From positions 37,289,447 to 37,353,446 of the forward strand of contig OY754970.1 of NCBI GenBank assembly GCA_963576475.1: DNA of 64,000 nt, in the 5' to 3' direction. The translations under genes and the position numbers were made by a program. Below are positions 11,801-23,586 of the stretch, piece after piece. The first letter of the stretch is position 1, and each line of letters starts with the position of its first letter. The DNA comes from Molanna angustata (lineage: Eukaryota > Arthropoda > Insecta > Trichoptera > Molannidae). The notes under the pieces were generated by a model. It saw only the letters and a program-made list of their open reading frames with translations, was not told the DNA's origin and ran no database searches.

Positions 11801-13311
11801 AGTCATAGTTAAAGTGTGATCCAAAGGGGTAGTCAATTTTAGAAAGATACCCATAACTAAGCCAGTCGCAAAAGACGACAAATAATAATATGTAATCATT
11901 TTCTATGTGAAATACAAATTAACAAGTACTAAATAAATACCAACACATTTCAGCTAAGAATGTTCCATTTGATTATATATTACAATATTATGTAGATTTG
12001 TGTTTACTGTTTTTTTTATTTGTAATATCAGACCCGGTTTAAACATTGAAGCGCCCTTATAGATTATTAATTTTGTTGGGTAAAGAAGTTTTTTAAACCT
12101 AAGCGATACTTATAAAGTATCAAAGTAAAATGAACCTTCTGTAAAGTCAGAAAACAATTAACTTGCATATTCCGTAAGGACTTGCTCTCAGTAGCACATG
12201 TTTTTTTATTAAACAAATTAAATACCTACAAATAATGTGTTTAGCTCGCCAATCCAAAGACTTCCAAAACTTTCAAATAAGTTTGAACAGGTGGATCGAT
12301 GTCTTTGCCATGGGTATAGAGCATAATATAGTCTTTGATCTCCGTGTTTTTTAAAAGTCATTTATTGTATTTCTTTTTGATGTTTCTTGTGTAATTCTGA
12401 TTTTATGTTGAATTGTATTTTTTGCTATTTTTCTATCGAAAACAAAGACCGATCATAACATGTGGTAAACAAATAAAGGCTGACACTTCAAGAACGACTT
12501 TTATTAATATTGTACAAAAAGGGGTTCAGTACAAAATATGAAAATTAAATGATGAAAAAAATAGTGTTGTTTGACCTCATTTTGGTCTATGTTGAACTTT
12601 AAATTAATTGTAAAAAAAAATTATTTATCTTTGAAATCATGTTCCTTTTTCACAAAATCATTGAAAATTGATTTGAGATTATTCTCTCAACAAAAATTTC
12701 TAAACAATGCTTCTTTTTGTACATCCCTCGATCCGATCCTGGTCTGGGTGGGAATCATTAAAATTTATAAGTGAAAATTGGCAGTGGTATCCAACTATGG
12801 GGATAGTAAGGACCGCGGTCGAGTCCACCTCTGAACCAAGTACCTGTTTTGTATATTGAACACTTCACAGTTTACCCCACAGCGTGTGCCAACATATATA
12901 CCTACTCTATACTTGTATATTTTACTGTATGTAACTCAAGTGGAAACTCTTGCTGAATTTACAAATTAATTCTCCAAATGTTTTTTTACAATCATGATAA
13001 TATCAAAAAACGTGTTTCCCTTTTAACACACACTTTCTCAAATGTTATCACAAGACAATGATTTTAATTTATTTATGGAAATTAACTTATTATAAATATG
13101 ATATAAATATAAACAATGGCTTAGAAATGCTATGTTTACACTTATAAGAGATCATTAATATTCAATTTTACAAACCATATTTATACATCCAAGTAATTAA
13201 AAGTATTAAAAATTATTTTATAGCAGTAACTAATTTAATCCTTCCTTCTTTCCCGTCACAGACAAGTATGTATCTAATAATCTTTACTATATTTTTATTT
13301 ATTTTTTGTTG
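11801..13311. other. No gene recognised
   Basis: Mostly AT-rich. 12780-12860 is less AT-rich (GGTATCCAACTATGGGGATA, GGACCGCGGTCGAGTCC) and could be repeat-derived, but I do not recognise it. Confidence 0.45.
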
Positions 13312-14935
13312 TAATGTAGGTACATTTGTGATTATTTTTTGAACATCGATTATGGACAAAAGTAATTGGTCTGTCTTTTGTTCATCTCATAGTGTATTTT
13401 TTTTAAATGTTGGTACTTATGTGATTAATTAATAAACATCAATTGTGGACAAAAGTAATTGGTCTGTCTTTTGTTCATCTCATAGTGTATTTTTTTTAAA
13501 TGTTGGTACTTATGTGATTAATTAATAAACATCAATTGTGGACAAAAGTAATTGGTCTGTCTTTTGTTCATCTCATAGTGTATTTTTTTAAATGTTGGTA
13601 CTTATGTGATTAATTAATAAACATCAATTGTGGACAAAAGTAATTGGTCTGTCTTTTGTTCATCTCATAGTGTATTTTTTTTAAATGTTGGTACTTATGT
13701 GATTAATTAATAAACATTAATTGTGGACAAAAGTAATTGGTCTGTCTTTTGTTCATCTCATAGTGTATTTTTTTAAATGTTGGTACTTATGTGATTAATT
13801 AATAAACATCAATTGTGGACAAAAGTAATTGGTCTGTCTTTTGTTCATCTCATAGTGTATTTTTTTTAATGTTGGTACTGATGTGATTAATTAATAAACA
13901 TCAATTGTGGACAAAAGTAATTGGTCTGTCTTTTGTTCATCTCATAGTGTATTTTTTTTAAATGTTGGTACTTATGTGATTAATTAATAAACATCAATTG
14001 TGGACAAAAGTTATTGGTCTGTCTTTTGTTCATCTCATAGTGTATTTTTTTTAAATGTTGGTACTTATGTGATTAATTAATAAACATCAATTGTGGACAA
14101 AAGTAATTGGTCTGTCTTTTGTTCATCTCATAGTGTATTTTTTTTAAATGTTGGTACTTATGTGATTAATTAATAAACATCAATTGTGGACAAAAGTAAT
14201 TGGTCTGTCTTTTGTTCATCTCATAGTGTATTTTTTTTAAATGTTGGTACTTATGTGATTAATTAATAAACATCAATTGTGGACAAAAGTAATTGGTCTG
14301 TCTTTTGTTCATCTCATAGTGTATTTTTTTAAATGTTGGTACTTATGTGATTAATTAATAAACATCAATTGTGGACAAAAGTAATTGGTCTGTCTTTTGT
14401 TCATCTCATAGTGTATTTTTTTTAATGTTGGTACTGATGTGATTAATTAATAAACATCAATTGTGGACAAAAGTAATTGGTCTGTCTTTTGTTCATCTCA
14501 TAGTGTATTTTTTTTAATGTTGGTACTTATGTGATTAATTAATAAACATCAATTGTGGACAAAAGTTATTGGTCTGTCTTTTGTTAATCTCATAGTGTAT
14601 TTTTTGTTTAAATGTTGGTACTTATGTGATTATTTAATGAACATCAATTATGGATAAAAGAAAGTGGTATGTCTTTTGTTCATTTTATAGTGTATTTTTT
14701 GTTGAAATGTTGGTATAGCTGTCGCCAAATAACTTGAACTTTTAGCCGAGAAGGGGGACGATTTGCACGTAAACCAACGTAGCAAAAAGACACAAATTTG
14801 CACTCTGCGCAACCAGAAGCTCATTCGAGATGTTTGGCAAATATTATACTTATGTGATTATTTAATGAACATCAATTGTGGACAAATGCAATTGGTCTGT
14901 TTTTTGTTCATTTTATAGTGAATTTTTTTTTATTT
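13312..14935 (+). repeat. 92/93-bp satellite array, about 16 units
   Basis: The phase word TGGACAAAAG recurs at 13353, 13446, 13539, 13631, 13724, 13816, 13908, 14001, 14094, 14187, 14280, 14372, 14464 and 14556, with diverged units at 14650 and 14879. Spacing is 92-93 bp. Central units are almost identical and edge units diverged, as expected from unequal exchange. Private variants recur 555-556 bp apart, giving a six-unit higher-order period. No coding capacity. Confidence 0.95.
14716..14846. mobile_element. TA-flanked MITE inserted in the satellite
   Basis: It interrupts the unit between TTGGTA and TACTTATGTG, with TA on both sides consistent with a Tc1/mariner-type TA duplication. It starts TAGCTGTCGCCAAATA and ends TTTGGCAAATATTA. 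It shares GCAAAAAGACACAAATTTGC with a similar word in the element at 61441-61557. Confidence 0.65.
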
Positions 14936-15159
14936 TAAGTATTTTTATTGGTCGATAGAGAGTTATACAGTCTACACAATTTATAAAACAGACAATGTAC
15001 ATTACTTTATAAGTGGACCAGTGAAAACTCCATGCATTATTCAATAGGATAATTAATATTGACACAAAAATTACAAATAACATATAATTGATTTACTAGT
15101 ACGTAAAAAAACACTAAAATAAGACAGCTGATTAAATCAAAGTACTAGGACACTAGGTA

Positions 15160-15335
15160 CTAGAAAGGAGGAGACAGCTGTCCTAAACACACTGAGAGCT
15201 CGCAGAGATGTCGAGTGTATTAAAGAAAGCATTGTTCACCGTCCAAGCACGGTACACAAAAGCATTCTAAGTGTAGTTGTTATTACAATTAGGAATATAA
15301 GACTATATTTGTCCTTCAAATAAATAAATAAGTTA
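15160..15335 (+). mobile_element. Possible LINE 3' end with (AAAT)n tail
   Basis: Moderately complex sequence ends TTTGTCCTTCAAATAAATAAATAAG, with the A-rich short-unit tail typical of retroelements. No protein fragment recognised. Confidence 0.3.
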
Positions 15336-15487
15336 AGATACCTATCGAAATGAAGGGAAGTATTGGCAAAATAACTAAAAACAGGAGAAAATAGTATTTA
15401 CATTTTCTTGAATGCGTACCTACTATTAACATAATGAATGTGAATTTAGAAAATTTCCCATTTTTATTTTATTTTATTTTTATATTA

Positions 15488-15672
15488 CTTCTTGGGCAAC
15501 TAACAGGTACTAATGTCAAATATTAATTTAACACGCACCCAATAACAAGTTGCCACATTCTGGAGACTTACGATATTAATCGTCTCACAGAACCAGACTG
15601 AAGACACAATTAAATTTGTGGGACCTTTGGATCAGCAGTAAGATACCTAACCGACTGAGCCACGAAGTCCGA
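15488..15672 (-). mobile_element. SINE S1, B-box deletion
   Basis: Reverse-strand S1 body (ACACGCACCCAATAACAAG) and head (ACCGACTGAGCCACGAAG). About 20 bp spanning the B box are missing between AATTTGTG and GGACCTTTGG, so this copy should not be transcribable by pol III. Confidence 0.8.
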
Positions 15673-15920
15673 CGATTTTTTGTTTTAAATCCAAAAACAT
15701 TAAAAATCATTGAAGAAATATGTTTTTTACTTTACTGAACTCAAAAGATAACTTAAGCGACTGTAAACTACATTTATATAATGACACGTCCATGTACAAA
15801 TATTCTGAAAAAAACGCAATAAAATTCAAATGCTATAATATGATCATTGCACATAAAATATAATTGAGATGGTGTATAAATATGTATATGGCGAGGAATT
15901 TATGCAACGTGTTTAAAATT

Positions 15921-15985
15921 ACCTAACCTAACCTAACCTAACCTAACCTAACCTAACCTAACCTAACCTAACCTAACTAACCTAT
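15921..15985 (-). repeat. Interstitial insect telomere-type (TTAGG)n
   Basis: About 11 perfect CCTAA units followed by one imperfect unit. (TTAGG)n is the ancestral insect telomere repeat. It is flanked on both sides by ordinary AT-rich DNA with other repeats, so it is interstitial and not a chromosome end. Confidence 0.9.
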
Positions 15986-16530
15986 ATTCTATCTATCAAT
16001 CCCAAGAATTAGAACAGAGCGTAATAGTTTGTATGTTTTTTTATTCAAACAAATTTAGTAATAATTAATTTATTTGTTAATAATTTAATTAATTACTCTT
16101 TGTAATTTTATATGCATAGTAAAAATTACATTTATTATTATGTATAAAAAATTAAGATAATGGATTCATGGATATGTGGGGTGGTAGAGAGCACTAATAT
16201 TATTTAGTTGAATATTTAAGTGTATGCCAATCATTAAATTCACTATTGATCGAAAAAAATAAAACTTAAAAATGGTTAATCTTCCGCAGAAAACAATTTG
16301 AAAAACCCAGTTTTTTAGTAAAAAGGAAACAATTCAACCTTCGCACGGCCCTGGAGGGTCAAAGTAAAAGGTTCATGGCTACACTATATACAAACTCCCA
16401 CTTTTTTCGCGGTGAATCAATTATTATTGATAATAATTTACTGTATACACAATAAAAAATGTAGCGATACAATCGAAAATGCGCCTGAATTTATGCAAGA
16501 CAAAAAACTAAAATCATTCTTTATCATTTT

Positions 16531-16790
16531 CACTCCTCACTGCCCCAAGAGGATATAGTGGAAAGTTATGAATTCGCAATTTTTTTCAGATTTTCAACTA
16601 GTACCATGCTGAGATTGTATTCTGAAAGTTTCATCACAAAAAAGAGTGGGTTGTGGCCAACGATAAACTCCTCACTAATAAGACACTCCATGAAGTATTC
16701 AAAATTCGCATGGAAAACTTGCAGCATTTTCATGAAATGAGTTTGTGGAGTGACTTGGTTTTGAGTATAGCATTGGCTACAATCCACTCG
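16531..16790. mobile_element. Family F pieces in inverted arrangement
   Basis: 16531-16640 matches the minus-strand 3' half of the 1820-2385 element. 16645-16745 matches its 5' half on the plus strand (GAGTGGGTTGTGGCC, CAGCATTTTCATGAAATGAG). A further CCACTCGTTTC end lies near 16775. The two halves are therefore head-to-head, from rearrangement or two insertions. Confidence 0.55.
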
Positions 16791-17019
16791 TTTCTACTTA
16801 TTCCTAGGAATAAGGCTTGTATAAACTACAAAAATGAATGTACAGTATATTGAAACAAAAACTTTGTTTTCGTGTATTTTTATATTTCATATGAACATAA
16901 CAAGTTCTTTTTCTTCGCCATGTTGAGTTAGGTCATAATATGACCTGTTTGTGAACCTGTTTATATTCATTCGTAAAACAAAATAATATGGAAATTTAAT
17001 ATGATAATATTAATAGAGT

Positions 17020-17085
17020 TCATTGGAGGAGACCTACATCCACCAGTATAGAGATGGCTGACAAAGAAGAAGAAGAAGAATATAA
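17020..17085 (+). mobile_element. LINE 3' end with (GAA)n tail
   Basis: Reads ..GWRRPTSTSIEMADKEEEE on the plus strand, the common end of insect LINE C-terminal domains, followed by AAGAAGAAGAAGAA. Only the last 20 or so codons remain. Confidence 0.45.
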
Positions 17086-17176
17086 TAATATATTTTGATT
17101 GCAGCGAAATATATTTTTGAAATGTACGTTTTTCACTTTAATTTGTTTAATTTTTTGTCGTTTTTGCAAAACTCAT

Positions 17177-17304
17177 AACAAGTACTTATACATCCTCATA
17201 TTATATACCCTTGATAGCATAAATGGTTGTACAATAGGTAAACGAAATTGTCGTGGCAGAATTCGAACACGTGGCCACTGGATTATTAACCCAGCGCGCC
17301 ACCC
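17177..17304 (-). mobile_element. SINE S2, minus strand
   Basis: Minus strand has GTTCGAATTCTGCC (B box, diverged), CGTTTACCTATTGT and a decayed tail. The head reads GGGTTAATAATCCAGTGGCC. Confidence 0.7.
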
Positions 17305-17987
17305 AACTTGAAAAAAGAATTAACTTTGAAAAATAAAACAACATAGGTTATTTTAAAATAATTCATTTGAGTATAACTAATTTCTCACACGTTCTGCTTG
17401 TTGTGTGATATGTTGTGGTGTGGTGTGTACAGTTACTATATGCTAATCTATGACTAATTACGACCATATTGAAAAGAAAATAACATATTCCCTTATTTAC
17501 ATTTCAAGGATTCTTCGTCGGGTATTCAAACGCAAACCGTTTTATAATAATACGTCTCATTTTAATTATCCAATCCACACTTTTTTTCTCAGAATTAATT
17601 ATAATTATAATGTGTTTCATTTTTTTAACCTTAATGTCGGAAAAGCCGTAAAATTTAATCATGAAAATTATTTATACACTATACTCTGTCGCGATTAATC
17701 AATCGTGACAGTGTTGCTACGGCAAATATTGTATTAATGCGGAAATTTTATAATTGACGCAAGAAAAACAAAACGACAAATTCAATGAACGTGCATTTGC
17801 TGTGGCAGATCCAACCGACGACGCAACGCATCCATTCGACTCCCTCATAACCACAGACAAACAGAAAATACACATAATAAAACTTCCTTTAACGATTTAA
17901 AAACGCATATTTTTCGCAAATGTCGCCAAACCCAAAATGCGCGAATTCAGTTTTCATTGTCATTGAGGTGAGATATAATTACCACGA

Positions 17988-18569
17988 CAACAACACCAGT
18001 GCGGAAATAAGGGCAAGACTTGCCGCGGCAAATAGATGCTATTATGGCCTGCTAAAGCAGTTAAGGTCACGACTCATCTCTCGTAAAACAAAAACCCTCA
18101 TTTACAAAACTCTTCTTAGACCGGTCATGACATATGCATCAGAATGCTGGACGAAAATGACCAAGAAGGACGAAAATGCATTGTTGGTGTTCGAAAGGAA
18201 AATACTTCGCAAAATATTTGGTCCTACCTGTGAAGGAGGATCTTGGAGGATCCGGTTTAACCACGAGCTAGAAATAATGTATGGCGAACCAAACGTTGTC
18301 CAATACATCAAAATACAACGTCTACGTTGGTTCGGACACGATTGTAGAATGGAGGATAACCGGGTCCCAAAGAAAGTATTGGACACCTGTCCTGAAGGAA
18401 GAAGAAGCAGAGGGAGACCTAGGATGAGATGGCTGGAAGACATCGAGGGCAATATAAGAGCGATCGGACAGACAAACTGGAGGAGACTTGCTGTCGACAG
18501 GGCGGGATTGAGGCAGTTTCTTGAGGAGGCCAAGGCTCGCACCGGGCTGTAGCGCCATTGCTGATGATG
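17988..18569 (+). mobile_element. 5'-truncated LINE family A with 13-bp target-site duplication
   Basis: Open frame to a stop at 18552. It covers only the part after the RT palm: a thumb-like stretch (SRKTKTLIYKTLLRPVMTY), then VFERKILRKIFGP, LRWFGHDCRMED, and GRPRMRWLEDIEGN near the end. This is the RWAGHV-type C-terminal domain of insect endonuclease-reverse transcriptase LINEs. ATAATTACCACGA occurs at 17975-17987 and again at 18570-18582, a perfect duplication bounding the copy. The tail is TGATGATGA. Upstream codons from 17920 lie outside the element. It cannot transpose itself. Confidence 0.85.
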
Positions 18570-18582
18570 ATAATTACCACGA

Positions 18583-19245
18583 AAAAGATTCTATGTAAAT
18601 TATCCATTTATGAAATCAGAGCACAGGAATCCAATGTTCAGCTTCTAATTAACAGAGACCTGAATTATTCGCGTTTACGAAAAACCTGATTTGCATTTTT
18701 GCAATCTTCAGGTTTTAGAAAAAAGTTTTAGTAGCAAAATTTGGCTCTTTTACGGAATTTTCGTAAAAAGTACACACAGAAAATGCAGAATTAAAATATA
18801 ATTATTGTACCTCAAATTTCTGCGGGTGAAATCTACACAGCGAATGCATATAATATAGTTTTATTTCATTCAAAGTATGTTAACAATAACTGGGCAAAAT
18901 TAAGCAATTCATGCAAAATTCAAAAAACATAATCATGCTCAGCATCACTCACATGTATAATGTGTACATTTATTACCATGTCATATTTAATTTTGCGAAA
19001 GAGAAAAAAAAACAGTGAAAAACAGACTTGTGCTTGTGTGGGGTGTGTGTGTGTAGTTAAATTAAAATAAGGCAACATGAATATAAGAATTTGTTTCAAA
19101 GTTAATGCTATTGTCGATTTATATACTTATATACGTTTGTATCCTCATTTTTTTCTAATTACTGCTTTAGCAGACAGAAGAATAAACCTTAATTAACAAC
19201 GCGGCTACGATGCGATGGTGATTCTTAATTTTGAATCAAATTAAC

Positions 19246-19247
<2 letters not shown>
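18583..19247. other. AT-rich DNA, no gene seen
   Basis: No domain, exon or repeat recognised apart from short GT runs. Confidence 0.6.
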
Positions 19248-19328
<81 letters not shown>

Positions 19329-19350
19329 CACACACACACACACACACACA
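19248..19350 (+). repeat. CA microsatellite, about 100 bp
   Basis: Near-perfect (CA)n with a single CCCT interruption near 19324. Confidence 0.97.
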
Positions 19351-19552
19351 ATGTAATAAATTATGATAGTATTATAAGCTAATAATTGATGTATGGAGAT
19401 GATAATTGTTATATTTGATATTTTTATACATATATACTATTCTTTGTACATTGTTAGCTTCAATTTAAAAAAATAAAAAAATCAAATAAAAAGAAATTTC
19501 GTGTAAATAGTGTTTTTAATTAAATCAAATTTTTCAAACAATTTTTTATTTT

Positions 19553-19693
19553 TTGCGCAAGCGCATAAAGTGATCACGCAAACCAGCCGATGACAGGTCG
19601 TAAGCCCTGTAGGTGCCTTGATTTCCCGGTTCTCCTACAGTAAATATTCCAACCTCGTCTCTATTAAGATAATTAAAAAGTCTGTTAAAAAAT
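19553..19693 (+). mobile_element. S3 dispersed element
   Basis: Carries GCGCAAGCGCATAAAGTGAT, GACAGGTCGTAAGCCCTG, TAGGTGCCTTG and AACCTCGTCTCTATTAAGAT. Same order as at 46868-46990, 47011-47170 and 61995-62125. Not recognised as tRNA; class unknown. Confidence 0.7.
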
Positions 19694-21184
19694 ATAATAA
19701 TAATAATAATAAAAATTTATAAAGCGCCGTTTAGTGATACAAGATCACTCCAATATCTTTGACTCCCGACAGGTAAAGAATCCAATGTTTGCGCAAATCG
19801 AATATTAAAAATATTCGATTTTTCAAACTATTTTAAATTTTTATTTTTAAATTATAACACATATAGTGGAGAAAAATTTGCTAATCTACATCATGGCTTG
19901 ATTTCCCTTAAGGTCCTTGTATACCCTGGGTATACGGATATACACAAAAATGCAAACTAAATTACCTTCTAATGTATGAAACACTAATATGTGATATACA
20001 ATATTTTTTTCGTAAAAAAAGGTAAAATTTAGAGGTTTTTTATAAATAGCAAGAATATTTATTAAAATATTATGATGAAAAAACACAGCCGATAGATTTA
20101 CATATTCTCTTTCTATTGATGTATAAATCTACTTCATAGGCCTTGTAGTTTTTTAGTTACGTACAATAAAAAATAAAAAAGGGTTTTACTAAAACTACTA
20201 CTTCCTTGTTTCGAAGACGTATCTTTTTAGGGTACTGGGTCAATTATTTTCAAAATATACTATAAATCTTGGTAATTTACATTTCTTTTTAAAATGTCAT
20301 CGATTTTTTTAAAATATTATTCATAAAAAAATATCATTTCATTTATAAAACTATAATAACATAACCTTAAAATATTATAGAAAATCATCCAAACGTGAAT
20401 ACGTGAAAACGTATTTACGTGATGTGGGATAAAAATATTCTGATGTTAAATATTCCCTCGATGTTAAGAGATTTCAGTCGTTTTGGAGATTAAAGTCGAC
20501 CCAGATTATTACTATGTAAGCTCAAAATATTTTTTCAAAACAAAAAGACTCACTTGCTTTGTAAAATATATCTTCAATTCAGGTCACGTATATAATATGC
20601 AAATTTTTAATAAAACACCTGGAGAAATTATTCTTAATCTTTCCCAACAACATGTGTTTCCAACCCCTTAATGGCGGCTTTTATACTGCTTATGTGTACC
20701 GTGAAAAATTACTTCCCTATTGCTAATCATTCTCTTCTACCATAAATTTTAACTAAATTATTTTGTGGAGAGAATATAACTTCCTTTATATAATATTTTT
20801 ATCAATTTTTAAATTGAAAGCTGTTGCGTTAGCTGAAAATTATTTTTCAACAAATATTTTTGCAAAATAGAATACAACAAATTCATCGTCAAAACTTCAA
20901 ATTCGTACAGGTACTTAGCACAAAAATGATATTGCTCAGTAAAGGTCTCTACCTCACTAAGCCTATCAACCTTTCTGAATTTAAAATTTATTTACCAAAC
21001 TGTTTTTACATTATTATTGTCATTTTTGTCGAACTAGAATTTATAATAAACAAACAGTGACTGACAGAATGTTATATTCGTTTTCTAAAGCTGTAATATT
21101 ATTTAATAATATAATATATTTATATATTAAAATATATTATATAGCTATAATATATTTTTTTATTGAATGATTTTTTTATTCGAT
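19694..21184. other. AT-rich DNA, no gene seen
   Basis: Several short frames (for example 20483-20671, 20860-21060) have AT-driven composition and no domain. Confidence 0.55.
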
Positions 21185-21350
21185 TGGTGGTAGCAGAGCG
21201 GTTAGCGCACTGGATTAGTAATCCAGTGGTCGCGAGCTCAAATCCTGATGCCACGACCGATTTCATTCACCTATGGCACAAGCATTCATACTTAATTTAG
21301 GGAAATTATGAGGATGTATATGTACTTGTTTCAAGGACATATACATTCTA
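21185..21350 (+). mobile_element. SINE S2, well preserved
   Basis: Head TGGTAGCAGAGCGGTTAGCG, loop GGATTAGTAATCC, B box GAGCTCAAATCCTG, then the S2 body GATTTCATTCACCTATGGC and the end TTTCAAGGACATATACATTC plus A-run. Confidence 0.85.
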
Positions 21351-21417
21351 TAAAAAAAACTTGTATGTGACTAGAATTTGAGATAACCACGTAGCAAATA
21401 TGTATGTCATTACACCC

Positions 21418-21850
21418 TTTTAATCAAACCGAAATCCAACGAAGAATAGTGGGTGCAAACAGGTGCTACTTTGGGTTGCAGAGGCACATGAAGTCTCGTC
21501 ACCTTACCAGAGCAACTAAAGTCCTTCTCTATAAGACTCTTATCCGGAGACAACGGAGAGTGGCATATTAGATATAGCCAGGAACTGTATGATCTGTCCA
21601 AGGATTCCACTATCTTGAGTGAAATAAAAATCGTAAAACTCAGATGGGCCGTACACATCCAGAGAATGAGCGGATAAGAGGACGTCCCAAGACGAATTAT
21701 GAATGGTGCACCGGGGGGAAGAAGAATAATTGGAAGGCCAAAGCAGAATTGGAAGACCGAAGCAGAATTGGAAGGCCAAAGCAGAATTGGAAGGCCGAAG
21801 CTTCGATGGCTGGACGGAGTATAGTGAAGGATGCAACCAACCGAACCGAA
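21418..21850 (+). mobile_element. Degenerate LINE family A C-terminal fragment
   Basis: Across frame breaks it reads EIQRRIVGANRCYFGL, LTRATKVLLYKTLIR, WHIRYSQELYDL and KIVKLRWAVHIQRMSG, parallel to the 17988-18569 copy. Several indels and an in-frame stop after MSG. A 19-bp tandem expansion lies inside (21728-21803). Confidence 0.75.
21728..21803 (+). repeat. 19-bp tandem repeat, four units
   Basis: AATTGGAAGGCCAAAGCAG-type units start at 21728, 21747, 21766 and 21785. The period is not a multiple of three, so it arose after loss of coding function or destroyed it. The source is the GRPK codon run of the LINE C-terminal domain. Confidence 0.9.
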
Positions 21851-22084
21851 CCGAATTGTGACTGATGTACATGTTGCATAATATCAGGCGTTATTATATC
21901 GTTATTTGATCGATTTTAGTTTTCTTTAATTCTACTTGTTCTTCATTTCAACGTGAAGAAAACTTTAAAAGGTTTTCATATTTTTATATAGTTGTTTTAA
22001 TATGCCTTTTTAATTATTATTTGTTCTATCGATAAATCTAGTATTTCTAAATTACGGCTAGACAAAACTATTTTTTTTATATAA

Positions 22085-22670
22085 ATGGGAAGCATGTCAT
22101 TCAACGGAATGGATGGCCTATTATGGATATCGAAATAAGAGTTATGGCAGGAAAAAGAGTGAATGAAGGACTTGGATTAGAATGAATGATCGAAATATAC
22201 CAAAGAATGCCAAAGTTGCAAATCATAAAGAAATATTGAAGTACAAGTGAAATCTGGACATGGCAGAAGTAGTACGAAAGTAGAATGAATGCAATTGAAA
22301 TGAGATCGATAAGAAAAATTTGTAATAGAATGTACCTAAGACATGGTAGGAAATGAGGACACAAGGAAAGAATATAAATGAAGAGAGATGTAATTAATAA
22401 AATGAAAGATGAAACATTGAGATGGTTTGGCCACTTGGGAAGTAAGAATGAAGAACGCCCGACTATGAAAATATACAATGCTGACAAGGATGACACGACC
22501 ATATGAACGATATTCTGAAAGACGGAAATGTTACAAGTATGAACAACACACGAACATTTCCGAGACGATGCATAAAAGTTGACGAGGCGGTGAATATGTG
22601 TCAAGATAGGAAAATTGGACGGTCGTTTTTTTCTCGCTACCCCATGAGGGACTAGACATGATGGTATGTA
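22085..22670 (+). mobile_element. Degenerate LINE family B C-terminal fragment
   Basis: Plus-strand frames, interrupted by stops and shifts, give MNAIEMRSIRKICNRMYL, MKDETLRWFGHLGSKNEERP, NISETMHKS and LPHEGLDMMV. They are in the order of the RT C-terminal region of a common insect LINE (AVEMRSLRR..RWFGHVERM..). The 199-codon minus-strand frame over it is a shadow. Confidence 0.7.
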
Positions 22671-22763
22671 TGTGTATAATATAATAAAATAAAATTTCAA
22701 ATCACCGATTCAAGAGAAAATTGCACAAAACAAAATTACATATCTAAACAAAATACATAGTCT

Positions 22764-22798
22764 ACCACCTCGGAACAGGCCTGGCCTAGTGAGGTGGT
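22764..22798 (+). other. LINE 3'-end hairpin, GAACAGGC type
   Basis: ACCACCTC and GAGGTGGT pair perfectly around GGAACAGGCCTGGCCTAGT, with an inner AGGC/GCCT stem. The same layout with different outer stems occurs at 27547-27572, 33727-33759 and 28200-28229 (-). Confidence 0.55.
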
Positions 22799-22869
22799 GC
22801 AAACCAACCCAATTTATTTGTTATTTTGCTTATATAAAGTGTAATTTTTGGTATATGTAATAAAAAAAC

Positions 22870-23586
22870 AGTTAGAAAAAATATTACATCCTTAGAAAAT
22901 ACAGCAAGGAAACATTTTTTGAATTATTTGTTTTTATATTCTACCTAAATCAAGTTATCATTCGTCCTATGGCAATTTATTAAAAATTTGAGTTCATGGA
23001 GATCTATAATCTAAATGCTGTCTCAATTAAAAGATGAAATCAATTTACATTTTCGTACCTACGTCTGAGACGTGGCAAATTAAAAATGTACGAACGCCTA
23101 TTTTACGGTTGAAAATTTTTAAATTACGTTGCCTTTCTTATTGCGATTACGAACGCCTCCATAATCAAACCTTTTAATTTAGAACATTTTGTCACAAGGC
23201 CGTCCCAGCGCCAACTTGTTTCTTGTAAACCAGCACCAGCCCGGGATATAAATTCAAATTTCTTTATCGCACGCATTCACCAAACCCACACGGTTCGACC
23301 CCGGCCAAACAATTTTTACAATATTTTTTTTTTTTGAAAAACTCCACCCCATTGGGACCTTCACATACTTTTTGCCGCTCTAAATATAGAGTGCGTGGTT
23401 GTTACAAATTTTCTATTAGCGATAAAAATAAATACAATACCTTGTACTAAAATACATTATTATAATATTTTTGTGCATATTCACATTTTCAAACCAAATA
23501 GGTATAAAGTTGTCGAAATAACTGTGTATAAAGCGTTTAATTTAATTAAATTTATGTTATAAATTATAGGATAATATAATTGAAAA
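22870..23586. other. No gene recognised
   Basis: AT-rich with a less AT-rich stretch at 23190-23310 (CACAAGGCCGTCCCAGCGCC) that has no recognisable frame. Confidence 0.5.

Noticed and set aside
13312..14935. CRISPR-like array
   Set aside because: Units are contiguous and homogeneous with no unique spacers, in a eukaryotic context; it is a satellite.
15921..15985. True chromosome end
   Set aside because: Only about 60 bp and flanked on both sides by ordinary sequence.
22101..22700. 199-codon minus-strand frame with membrane-like Leu/Ile-rich segments
   Set aside because: It is the complement of a degenerate LINE B fragment read on the plus strand; hydrophobicity comes from AT-rich antisense codons.
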